Of a DNA stretch of 64,000 nucleotides, positions 38,141-47,200 are shown in pieces; position 1 is the stretch's first letter, and the number at the start of each line of letters is the position of its first letter. Source of the DNA: an uncultured Colwellia sp. (GTDB lineage Bacteria; Pseudomonadota; Gammaproteobacteria; Enterobacterales; Alteromonadaceae); NCBI GenBank assembly GCA_913058245.1, contig CAJXQJ010000011.1, positions 1-64,000 on the forward strand, in the 5' to 3' direction. Under the pieces are notes generated by a model that was not told where the DNA came from, made no database searches, and saw nothing but the letters and a program-made list of their open reading frames with translations. The translations under genes and the position numbers were made by a program.

Positions 38141-38181
38141 TCGTTATTTAGTTGTTATTAAATACGAAACAAGAGGTTTAT

Positions 38182-39123
38182 ATGGGAAACTTACGTAATT
38201 ATTTACCACTACTACTACTTACAAGTGCGATGCCAACAATGGCTGGTGAGCGTGTTGATGAGTCAATGTCGTTAGGTGATGTGAAAAGCGTTACTATTGA
38301 GAATTTACGGGGCGAAGTAAAAGTTACTGGTAATAGCGGCGATACCGTATCGGTTGTTGGTGAATTAGATGACAAAGCCGAAGGTCTTACATTTGAAAAG
38401 TCAGGTTCACGGATAATTATCAAAGTTGAAATTCCTCATAATAACCATAATGGTTGGGGAGCTGATGGTTCTAATTTGGTTATTGAATTACCAAAACAAG
38501 TGCGAGTTAGCTTTAAAGGGGTGTCATCAAATATTGATATAGATAATTTTACTAACGGTGCTGAAATACAAACCGTGAGCGGCGATGTAACGGCTAAAAA
38601 CTTACACGAACAAGTTGAGTTAGCGACCGTAAGTGGCAATATTGATAGCAAAAACTTATCTGGAAAATTACGCCTATCGTCTGTTAGTGGGGATATTGAA
38701 GACCGTAATTCATCAGGTAGAGCACGTTTTAAAACCGTTAGTGGTAGCTTGAGCTCACGCTCAAGTGCTAACGAGGTATCTGCAAACTCGGTATCTGGTG
38801 ATATTGAATTACAACTGGCAGACATTGATGAACTTATTGTTTCTACCGTTAGTGGCGAATTTGAAAGTGATTTATCTCTAAATGACAATGGCTTGCTGAA
38901 AATGTCGAGTGTTAGTGGAGACTTGCACGTTAACTTTAAAAATGAAGTACAAGCGAGTTTTAATTTAAAGGCTAACGCGGGTGGTGACATAGTTAACCGT
39001 TTAACGTCTGCAAAAGCAAAGCGAGCTAAATACGGACCAAGTTCTAAACTTGCTTTTGAAACGGGTAATGGTAGTAGTTCAGTGCGAGCGAGTACAGTTA
39101 GTGGGCGTATTGAGGTTAAGTAA
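38182..39123 (+). CDS. Exported DUF4097 beta-repeat protein
   Basis: 313 residues with a signal peptide (LPLLLLTSAMPTMAG). The mature part is a DUF4097-type beta solenoid with about eight repeats built on the word VSGD/VSGN or TVSG, spaced by 19-21 residues. AAGAGG before the ATG at 38182 sets the start. Third gene of the sigma / anti-sigma-like / DUF4097 operon, so it may be envelope-exposed and serve as effector or sensor of the stress response. Function unknown. Confidence 0.8.
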   Translation: MGNLRNYLPLLLLTSAMPTMAGERVDESMSLGDVKSVTIENLRGEVKVTGNSGDTVSVVGELDDKAEGLTFEKSGSRIIIKVEIPHNNHNGWGADGSNLVIELPKQVRVSFKGVSSNIDIDNFTNGAEIQTVSGDVTAKNLHEQVELATVSGNIDSKNLSGKLRLSSVSGDIEDRNSSGRARFKTVSGSLSSRSSANEVSANSVSGDIELQLADIDELIVSTVSGEFESDLSLNDNGLLKMSSVSGDLHVNFKNEVQASFNLKANAGGDIVNRLTSAKAKRAKYGPSSKLAFETGNGSSSVRASTVSGRIEVK

Positions 39124-39136
39124 CTTTAATAGAGAT

Positions 39137-39162
39137 GCGCTTGCCGCCATATCGGTAAGCGC
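39137..39162 (+). terminator. Possible terminator hairpin after the DUF4097 gene
   Basis: GCGCTTGCCG / CGGTAAGCGC with one G-T pair and a six-base loop, 14 bases after the stop. The T run is poor, so termination may be partial. The rest of the gap to dnaB shows nothing else. Confidence 0.5.
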
Positions 39163-39344
39163 TCATTTAACATTTTTAATAGCCTAGTAAACCAATACCT
39201 GCAAACTATGTTATCTCTTCATAAACCTTTCTACTTAATATTTCTTTTCGCATGAGCATTTTGCTTAAGGCTAATTTCTGCTACATTAGCACTCTTTATT
39301 TTCGAATAATTTTTTAAATTTTCGCCACAAGTTTAAGGTGTAAT

Positions 39345-40763
39345 ATGGCCGATCGAAAGCCAGCCAAGTTTAGTAAAAACAACCAATTTCCTAAAGACAA
39401 ACAAATTGATGAATTGAAAGTACCGCCGCATTCCTTAGAAGCAGAGCAGTCAGTACTTGGTGGTTTGTTATTGGATAATGAAACCTGGGACAAGGTTGGT
39501 GAGCGTGTAGTTGCACAAGACTTCTACAGTCGTTCGCACCGTATTACCTTTGAAACTATCGGTGCCTTAATTGAACTGGGTAACCCAGTAGATTTGATCA
39601 CATTATCTGAAGCCTTAGAAAACGAGCAAACGTTAGAAGATGCTGGTGGTTTTGTTTATCTTGCCGAGATGATGAAAAACACCCCAAGTGCCGCTAACAT
39701 TACCGCTTATGCTGATATAGTACGTGAACGTGCGGTTACGCGTGAAATGATCAGCGTTGCTAATGAAATAGCCGAAGCAGGTTATGACACACAAGGGCGT
39801 ACCAGTGCTGATTTGCTCGACTTTGCCGAAACTAAAGTTTTCGCGATAGCTGAACAAAGAGCGAATAAATCGGAAGGGCCTGAAAATATTAGCTCGGTAT
39901 TAGAGAAAACTGTCGATCGAATTGAAAAGCTTTGTTCGGAACCAACAGGAGGTGTTACAGGGGTTTCTAGTGGTTACACAGACTTAGATAAAATGACCGC
40001 AGGTTTACAAAAATCGGATTTGATTATTGTTGCAGCACGTCCATCTATGGGTAAAACCACTTTTGCCATGAACTTGGCAGAACATGCCGCCATGACTGAA
40101 GATAAACCCGCGCTTATTTTTAGTTTAGAGATGCCTTCAGAACAAATTATGATGAGGATGCTTGCCTCGCTTGGTCGCATTGACCAAACCAAAATTCGTA
40201 CCGGCCAGCTTGAAGACGAAGATTGGGCACGATTATCGTCAACCATGGGCTTGTTGATGGAAAAAGGCAAAATGTACATTGATGACGCCGCAGGTTTAAC
40301 GCCAACGGAAGTGCGTTCAAGAGCGCGCCGTATTGCCCGAGACCATGGTGGTATTAGCTTGATCATGATTGATTACTTACAATTAATGCGTGCACCTCAA
40401 TTTGCTGATAATCGTACTTTGGAAATTGCTGAAATATCACGTTCACTTAAAGCTTTGGCAAAAGAATTGGAAGTGCCTGTAGTAGCCTTATCACAGCTTA
40501 ACCGTAGTTTGGAACAACGTGCCGATAAACGTCCGGTTAACTCTGATTTACGTGAGTCAGGTTCAATAGAGCAAGATGCCGATTTAATCATGTTTATATA
40601 TCGTGACGAGGTTTATCACGACGACTCTGAGTTTAAAGGCATGGCGGAAATTATTATCGGTAAGCAGCGTAACGGGCCTATTGGCCGTGTACCATTAACA
40701 TTCCAAGGGCAATTTTCTCGTTTTGATAATTATGCGGGACCACACGTGCTTGAAGAAGATTAG
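39345..40763 (+). CDS. dnaB: Replicative DNA helicase DnaB
   Basis: Hexameric 5'-3' helicase of the replication fork. 472 residues: N-terminal domain (PPHSLEAEQSVLGGLLLD), linker, RecA-like domain with Walker A ARPSMGKTTF, Walker B LIMIDYLQLMR and DnaB motif words LSQLNRSLEQR and DLRESGSIEQDAD. No intein or insertion is seen. alr follows 6 bases downstream, the conserved dnaB-alr pair. Confidence 0.98.
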   Translation: MADRKPAKFSKNNQFPKDKQIDELKVPPHSLEAEQSVLGGLLLDNETWDKVGERVVAQDFYSRSHRITFETIGALIELGNPVDLITLSEALENEQTLEDAGGFVYLAEMMKNTPSAANITAYADIVRERAVTREMISVANEIAEAGYDTQGRTSADLLDFAETKVFAIAEQRANKSEGPENISSVLEKTVDRIEKLCSEPTGGVTGVSSGYTDLDKMTAGLQKSDLIIVAARPSMGKTTFAMNLAEHAAMTEDKPALIFSLEMPSEQIMMRMLASLGRIDQTKIRTGQLEDEDWARLSSTMGLLMEKGKMYIDDAAGLTPTEVRSRARRIARDHGGISLIMIDYLQLMRAPQFADNRTLEIAEISRSLKALAKELEVPVVALSQLNRSLEQRADKRPVNSDLRESGSIEQDADLIMFIYRDEVYHDDSEFKGMAEIIIGKQRNGPIGRVPLTFQGQFSRFDNYAGPHVLEED

Positions 40764-40769
40764 TTATAG

Positions 40770-41846
40770 ATGACCTTACGCACAGCCACAGCAGTAATTG
40801 ATTTAAATGCGCTAACAAATAATTTCCGTTTAATACAATCATTATCGCCTAATAGTAAGGTGTTAGCGGTGTTAAAAGCTAATGGCTACGGTCATGGTTT
40901 AGAGCGTATTGCCAAAGCATTGCCTGATGCTGATGCTTTTGGTGTTGCACGTATAGATGAAGCGCTTGCTCTTAGAGCTGCCGGCATAGTTAAACCAATA
41001 GTGTTATTGGAAGGTTTTTTCGCTAAAGAAGATATTGATGTTCTTGCTATTCATAACCTGCAAACGATCGTTCACAATAGTGAGCAACTTGCCGCTATTG
41101 TTGATGCTGCTGTAAAAAAGCCGTTAAAAGTCTGGTTAAAAATTGACACAGGAATGCACCGTTTAGGTATTAATCCTGGGCAATTATCCGACTTTTATAA
41201 TGCACTAAGTCAGTCTAATAATGTTCAACAAGCTATCGTGCTGATGAGTCATTTAGGTTGCGCAGATGAAAAAGATAATCCAGTGACACCTAAGCAGTTA
41301 GCATTATTTAAAGAGCTTACTGCGGATAAGGCGTTAGAAAAAAGTTTAGCAAACTCTGCTGGCGTTCTCGCGTGGCCAGAAAGTCATTATGACTGGGTAC
41401 GACCTGGTTTAATGTTGTATGGTGTCTCGCCGCTTGCCTCTGGAGTGTCTGTTAACGGTATTGCGCCTGTTATGACCTTGCAGTCAAGCTTAATTGCTGT
41501 GCGTGATATTGCAGCTGGTGAAGCCGTTGGTTATGGTGGAGCTTGGGTTAGCGAAAAATCGACAACTATAGGTGTGATTGCTATTGGGTACGGTGATGGT
41601 TACCCTCGCCATGCACCTAACGGCACGCCGGTATTAGTAAATGGTCGCCGAGTACCGCTAATTGGTCGCGTGTCCATGGATATGATCACCGTTGATTTAG
41701 GTTGTGACAGTCATGAGCAGATAGGAGACATTGCGACTTTATGGGGTAAAGGTTTACCCGTAGAAGAAGTTGCTGAGTTTGCGACTACCATTCCCTATGA
41801 ACTTTTATGTAATATTACCCGCAGAGTTCATATTCAGCTTGCCTAG
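40770..41846 (+). CDS. alr: Alanine racemase
   Basis: PLP enzyme supplying D-alanine for peptidoglycan. 358 residues. The PLP lysine is in AVLKANGYGHG near residue 34 and the second catalytic base, a tyrosine, in IGYGDGYPRHAPNG. Other words: HRLGI and GRVSMDMITVDL. It follows dnaB by 6 bases and is probably co-transcribed. Its start lies close to the dnaB stop and lacks a strong ribosome binding site, so coupling is possible. Confidence 0.97.
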   Translation: MTLRTATAVIDLNALTNNFRLIQSLSPNSKVLAVLKANGYGHGLERIAKALPDADAFGVARIDEALALRAAGIVKPIVLLEGFFAKEDIDVLAIHNLQTIVHNSEQLAAIVDAAVKKPLKVWLKIDTGMHRLGINPGQLSDFYNALSQSNNVQQAIVLMSHLGCADEKDNPVTPKQLALFKELTADKALEKSLANSAGVLAWPESHYDWVRPGLMLYGVSPLASGVSVNGIAPVMTLQSSLIAVRDIAAGEAVGYGGAWVSEKSTTIGVIAIGYGDGYPRHAPNGTPVLVNGRRVPLIGRVSMDMITVDLGCDSHEQIGDIATLWGKGLPVEEVAEFATTIPYELLCNITRRVHIQLA

Positions 41847-41894
41847 TCGTTTGAAGAGGCTTTAACCAGCAACTAAAATAGTACGTGTGAATTA

Positions 41895-42314
41895 TTATTC
41901 ACCTTGTAAAGTCAGCACTAAAGTTCGCTCACCAGCATGATCTCTATGTTCACCTAAATAGATTCCTTGCCATATGCCTAAATTCATTTTTCCATTTGTT
42001 AATGGAATGCTCACACTAGTGCCTAAAGTACTGGCTTTAATATGAGCTGGCATATCGTCAGGTCCTTCATAGGTATGACGGTAGTATGATGCGTTTTCAG
42101 GAACAAATTGATTGAAATGACTTTCCATATCAACTCTAACAGTGGGGTCGGCATTTTCATTAATGGTCAACGATGCTGAAGAGTGTTTAATAAAAATATG
42201 AAGTAAACCACAATGAACAGTATCGAGCTTGTCGAGAGTGTGCTCTATTTCATTTGTGATCAAATGAAAGCCACGACGGTAAGGTTTTAGAGTTAACTCA
42301 ACTTGCTGCCACAT
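41895..42314 (-). CDS. yjbQ: YjbQ family protein (UPF0047)
   Basis: 139 residues of the YjbQ/UPF0047 family, members of which show weak thiamine-phosphate synthase activity; the real role is unclear. Family words: HCGLLHIFIKHSSASLTINENADP, where His and Glu residues line the active site, and GIWQGIYLGEHRDHAGERTL. AGAGG five bases before the ATG at 42314 fixes the start; the frame opens two codons earlier with GTG. Stands alone, convergent with alr. Confidence 0.9.
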   Translation of the reverse strand: MWQQVELTLKPYRRGFHLITNEIEHTLDKLDTVHCGLLHIFIKHSSASLTINENADPTVRVDMESHFNQFVPENASYYRHTYEGPDDMPAHIKASTLGTSVSIPLTNGKMNLGIWQGIYLGEHRDHAGERTLVLTLQGE

Positions 42315-42404
42315 AAACACCTCTTAGGTGGAAAAATAGGTTCTTAACACTAATGATGATTATTTATACCTTAGAATAGACTATCCTAAATAGCTCTGAA
42401 CATA

Positions 42405-42428
42405 AAAAAGCCTCGTAATAACGAGGCC
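42405..42428 (-). terminator. Rho-independent terminator after cheX
   Basis: On the minus strand GCCTCGT-TATT-ACGAGGC followed by a T run, about 20 bases beyond the cheX stop. Confidence 0.8.
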
Positions 42429-42447
42429 AGTTTAGAAATTTATTTAC

Positions 42448-42912
42448 TTATTTATCGAAGCTAAATTCAATAAAAGCTTTACCGTGTTCTGAGGCAAGTG
42501 GAATAATGACAATTGGGCCGTCGGCCTTATGATTAATGGTATGATCTTTACCTGAAACGACCATAGGTGTCGCCATATCAAATTCAAATCCTTTTTCGCT
42601 TAGCATACGTTTTGCACCACCAGTAACCATATTAGTGATTTCGCCAACTAAGTCAGTAATTTCTTCATTAATTTCGTCAGGGCCTTCACCCACCATGCCT
42701 TTCATCGTTGCTAAGGCAAGCTTACCTTCAAATGTAATAGATAATGACCCTTTGGTTTGTTCACTTACCATGCCAATTAGACCGGAAACGTCACCTTGAG
42801 CTACCTCATTCTTTTTTAAACGGGGTTTTTCAGGGGTAAGCTCCATTTGCGCCATGGTTGACATAACATTAAGCATTGAAGACAAAAACGGGTTAATAAA
42901 CTCTACATTCAT
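42448..42912 (-). CDS. cheX: CheX-like chemotaxis protein
   Basis: 154 residues similar to CheX/CheC-type CheY-P phosphatases: GSLSITFEGKLALATMKGMVGEG, then the active-site helix DEINEEITDLVGEITNMVTGGAK with the ExxN pattern (E-I-T-N), and a beta-rich end. Such proteins dephosphorylate CheY-like regulators. The ATG at 42912 is preferred; a TTG four codons upstream is also in frame. No other chemotaxis genes adjoin it; a chemoreceptor lies 12 kb away. Confidence 0.85.
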   Translation of the reverse strand: MNVEFINPFLSSMLNVMSTMAQMELTPEKPRLKKNEVAQGDVSGLIGMVSEQTKGSLSITFEGKLALATMKGMVGEGPDEINEEITDLVGEITNMVTGGAKRMLSEKGFEFDMATPMVVSGKDHTINHKADGPIVIIPLASEHGKAFIEFSFDK

Positions 42913-43232
42913 GAAGTTTTCCAAAACCTTTTGGTTTTAACTAGTTATTTGATTTTGCACGTATCTGAGTAAAATGTAAATCTACTAGTATTAATTATTA
43001 TCGGCGATTTTATTAATAGTAACTGATCTTTTGAAAGTTAGGCTACCTTTTATCGCTTTATCATGAAAATTAACAGTATTAATCTGCTTTATATAACTAT
43101 CAGTTAACAATATCAGAGACAAGTTAGTTGCTATAATTTGCTCGTTCACCTCTGTTTTATATTTTAATACTTATTGGTGATTAACTACTTTCAGTAACTA
43201 ATAGAGTAGGTGTAGTTCATAAATAAAGAAAT
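42913..43232. other. AT-rich intergenic stretch, no gene seen
   Basis: Contains the upstream region of cheX on the minus strand. I see no supported gene, RNA or repeat family in it. Confidence 0.5.
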
Positions 43233-43262
43233 AAAGGCTGGTACTATTTAGAATACCAACCT
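43233..43262 (-). terminator. Probable terminator after the MerR gene
   Basis: On the minus strand AAGGTTGGTA-TTCTAAATAG-TACCAGCCTT, a ten-bp stem with one G-T pair followed by TATTTCTTTATTT, about 25 bases beyond the stop. Confidence 0.7.
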
Positions 43263-43286
43263 TGTTATTGATTTTACTTGCCTAAC

Positions 43287-43799
43287 TTACATGGCTCTAA
43301 TTTTGCTAATTTCTGCTGCGTTAATGCCTAATGATTCTAAGAATTTTTGATGTTCTTCGGGTTCCATAGCTTCAAAGTTTTTGTGCCATGTTTTCATATC
43401 ATTATCATCAAAACCTGATGCGCGCATTATTTCTACCCAACGTTGTTTAGTTACCATTTTTTCCTCCAATAATCCCGGTTCTTTTAGCGTAACAACAATG
43501 GCTTCTTGCTGTTTTCGCAGTATATTTATCTCTTGCTCAAGTTTATAAAATTGATCTTTTAACAACTGAGGTTGAGATGACTCGCTGGTTTGATTGAGCA
43601 ATGGAGTGATATCAGCAAGTGACATTCCAAATGCACGATAAGCAACAATGCTTGCTAATCTCGACACTTCGTTTTCGCCATACCAACGATAACCATTATC
43701 GGAACGAAATTTTGGTGTTAATAAACCAATGCGTTCGTAATACAAAATAGTCGTACGCGATAAATTAAAGTGCTTTGCCAGTTCGGTAACGGTTTGCAT
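43287..43799 (-). CDS. MerR-family transcriptional regulator
   Basis: 170 residues. N-terminal winged helix (VTELAKHFNLSRTTILYYERIGLL, then GYRWYGENEVSRL), a dimerisation coiled coil (about 85-115) and a short C-terminal helical domain (KQRWVEIMRASGFDDNDMKTWHKNF). No cysteines suited to metal sensing are seen, so an organic or stress ligand is likelier. AGGA seven bases before the ATG at 43799 sets the start; the frame extends to 43820. Target unknown. Confidence 0.85.
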   Translation of the reverse strand: MQTVTELAKHFNLSRTTILYYERIGLLTPKFRSDNGYRWYGENEVSRLASIVAYRAFGMSLADITPLLNQTSESSQPQLLKDQFYKLEQEINILRKQQEAIVVTLKEPGLLEEKMVTKQRWVEIMRASGFDDNDMKTWHKNFEAMEPEEHQKFLESLGINAAEISKIRAM

Positions 43800-44139
43800 G
43801 TTATATCCTGTGCTCATCATGCCAGTGGAGGAAGTATCAGCCCTACACTTATAGACGGGTCAATAAAGTAATGCAAAATAAACTTACTTGCTAAGAGTGC
43901 TAGTTCACTTCCCTAAAAACACTCTTATTAGCGGCTAGTTTTAAACAACATCCGGTATGTTTTGAGCAAATATGCTGCTCTCGTTGTACTGATTAAACTG
44001 TAGTTTGGAATTTAAGTATGAAATTAATTTAACTGATATAAAAACTAAGCAATTGGTTATGTATTTTATTTCATTATGTTTATTTGTTTTTTGTTAGGTA
44101 TATATTGACTTTAGCTGCACCGTTCCTCTGATTATTAAT

Positions 44140-44153
44140 TGACCAAAAGGTCA
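44140..44153. promoter_or_regulatory. Palindrome TGACC-AAAA-GGTCA, possible operator
   Basis: A TetR-operator-like palindrome in the 498-base gap between the MerR gene and the secreted nuclease, about 145 bases before the nuclease ATG. No TetR gene is nearby. The rest of the gap is AT-rich and shows no gene. Confidence 0.35.
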
Positions 44154-44297
44154 GTATATGAGATCTTAGTTGTTGAAAATTTGTAAAATAAAATTATAAA
44201 AAATTTAAATAGTGCCTGTTATGTAATCTTTTTGTCACGTAACAGTGCCACATTGCTCAACAACCCTTTATAAAAATAAACTGCTGAGGAACTAAAA

Positions 44298-47200
44298 ATG
44301 AAATTGAGAACCGTTGCGCTCTCATTATCGTTATTTGCCGGACATACTTATGCTGATACGATAATTGATGCCTGCTTTAATTGCCCTCCTTTAGACACCA
44401 TTGCCGATGCAAGTACTTTTGATGATGCGCAGTATTATGCTGATGCAATTGCAGCAATCAGTAACAGCGCTGATGCGGCAACGATTAAGGAAAATATCAC
44501 AGCTGCAATCAGTGCCGGTCATAAAAATTTAACGTATTCTGAAGTGTGGACTGCGTTGACCAAAACTGATGAAGATCCAAATAATTCTGATAATGTTATT
44601 TTGCTTTATAGTGGCAAGTCATTAGCGAAAATGTCGAATGGTAGTGGTTCACAAAGCACTAATCCAGACAACTGGAATCGTGAACATGTGTGGCCAAAAA
44701 GCCATGGTTTTTCAAGCTCTAGCCTAGAAGCTTATACCGATATTCATCACTTACGTCCAACTGATATCTCAATTAATTCTTCACGTGGCAATCTAGATTT
44801 TGATAACAGTGATTCACCATTAAGCGAAGCACCAGCAAACCGAGTAGATAGCGATTCGTTCGAGCCGCGTGATTCAGTAAAAGGTGACGCTGCACGCATG
44901 GTTTTTTATATGGACATTCGCTATGAAGGTTTTGACGCAACGCCTGATTTAGCGGTTGTTGACCGTTTAACGTCTACTAGCGAAGCGGCACTTGGTCGCT
45001 TATGTCGTTTGCTTGAATGGCATAATGCCGACCCAGTCGATGCAACCGAACAAGAAAGAAACCGCCGCATTTATGAGTTCCAAGGTAACCGTAATCCATT
45101 TGTTGACCATCCTGAATGGGTTGAGCTTTTATATAGTGCAGCTGCATGTACTGGTGGCGGCGACAATGGCGGCGGTGACAACGGCGGTGGTGACAACGGC
45201 GGTGGTGACAACGGCGGTGGTGACAACGGCGGCTCATCATCAAGTGCATTATTTATCTCTGAATATGTTGAAGGCAGTAGCTATAACAAGGCCATTGAAA
45301 TATTTAACCCTTCAAACTCTGATATTGATTTATCGGCAGACAATTATCAGTTAGGTCGCTTTAGCAATGGTGGTACAACACCATCAATGATCGATTTAAC
45401 AGGTACTATTGCGGCTAACAGTACCTTTGTTATTGCTAACAATCGTGCGGTAACTGAAGTGCTTGACCTTGCAGACCAGTTAAGTGGTTCATTAAGTCAT
45501 AATGGTGATGATGCTTACGTACTTTATAAAAATGATGAAGTAGTTGACTCATTCGGTAATGTCGGCGAAGACCCAGGTTCAGCATGGGGTAGTGATACTA
45601 GCACCACCAAAGATAATACATTGCGTCGTAATGAAACCGTAGTTGCAGGTGACACTGTGATTAACGATAACTTCGACCCTGCACAAGAATGGACAGGCGC
45701 AGGTAAAGATGATTTTTCAGATTTAGGTTTACATACAGTTATTAATCCTGAAATTTTTATTTCTGAATATATTGAAGGTAGCAGTTTCAACAAAGCTCTA
45801 GAGTTTTTCAACCCGTCACCTTCAGAGGTTGATCTTGCCGGCGAAAACTACCAATTAGGGTTATTCACTAACGGTAAAACGACCGGCAATATGATCACGC
45901 TTGACGGCATTATTGCTGGCAACAGTGTTTATGTTATTGCTAATTCAAGCGCTGACAGTGCAATTTTAGATGTAGCAGACCAAACAACGGGTTCATTAAG
46001 CCATAATGGTGATGACGCTTACGTTCTGTATAAAAATGGTGAAGTTGTTGACTCAATTGGTCAAGTAGGTGTTGATCCGGGCTCTCAGTGGGGCAGTGAC
46101 TTAACCAGTACTAAAGACAATACGTTAGTACGTAAATCAACAGTTACAGTGGGCGACACTATTATTGATGATGCGTTTGATCCATCACTAGAATGGGAAG
46201 GTTTCGCTAACAATACATTTGACCAACTTGGTGAACATGAAAGTTCAGGTGGTGGCGATCCAATGAGCTTAATTGGCGAATGTGCTGACCCAGCAACATT
46301 GATCAGTGCAGTGCAAGGTAACGGATTCACATCACCAGTTGTTGGCGAAGTACATATTGTTGAAGGTGTTGTTACGGCCTCATTTCCGGCGCTAAATGGC
46401 TTTTTCATGCAAGAAGAACATATTGATGAAGATGCTGACATTTTAACGTCTGAAGGTATTTTTGTTGCAGTTGCAAACGGTGAGTACCCGTTACAAGGCA
46501 GCGTAGTGCGTGCCATTGGTAGTGTTTCTGAAAGCTACGGAAAAACTCAAATTAGCTTAAACGAAGCATTCCTTGAGTGTGGTAGCGACAGCGTTGCCGC
46601 AACTTCATTCACTTTGCCATTTAGCTCAAGTGAAGCGCGTGAAAGCATAGAAGGTATGTATGTTATCGCCGAAGAAACGCTAACAGTTACTGATAATTAT
46701 AGCTTAGGTCGTTACGGTGAAGTAGCGTTATCAAAAGGTCGTAACTTCGTACCAACTAATATTCATTTACCTGGCTCAGCTGAATACACAGCTGCAGCTG
46801 CTAGCAATGCTTTAAACAGCATTACCCTTGATGATGGTATTAATGGCTCAAATCCTGAAACGGTAATTTACCCAACGGGCAATTTATCAGCTGATAACAC
46901 ATTACGTGCTGGTGACTCAGTGGATAACCTTGAAGGTGTAGTTGACTACAGCTTTGGTAAATATCGTGTTATTCCTACACAAGCGCCAAGCTTTACGGAT
47001 ACCAATGCTAGAACTACGGCGCCAGAGCTAACGAAAGGTAACTTACGTATTGCCAGCTTTAACGTATTAAATTACTTCAATGGTGACGGCTTAGGTGGCG
47101 GCTTCCCAACTTCACGTGGTGCTGATACTGCCGAAGAGTTTGAACGTCAACGCAATAAAGTCATCAGTGCTATTTCTGCTATGGAAGCCGATATAATTGG

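Noticed and set aside
38436-38990. 184-codon open frame on the minus strand
   Set aside because: It is antisense to the DUF4097 gene and arises from its repeated codons; no ribosome binding site or protein-like motif.
44218-44241. Possible PHO box upstream of the secreted nuclease (TGTTA and TGTCA words)
   Set aside because: The two words are 15 bases apart, not the 11 needed for PhoB direct repeats, so the match is not convincing.
45153-45227. CRISPR-like array of short repeats
   Set aside because: The units are contiguous 15-mers with no spacers and encode an in-frame GGGDN linker inside the nuclease gene.
46085-46516. 143-codon open frame on the minus strand within the nuclease gene
   Set aside because: Antisense shadow of a well supported coding region.
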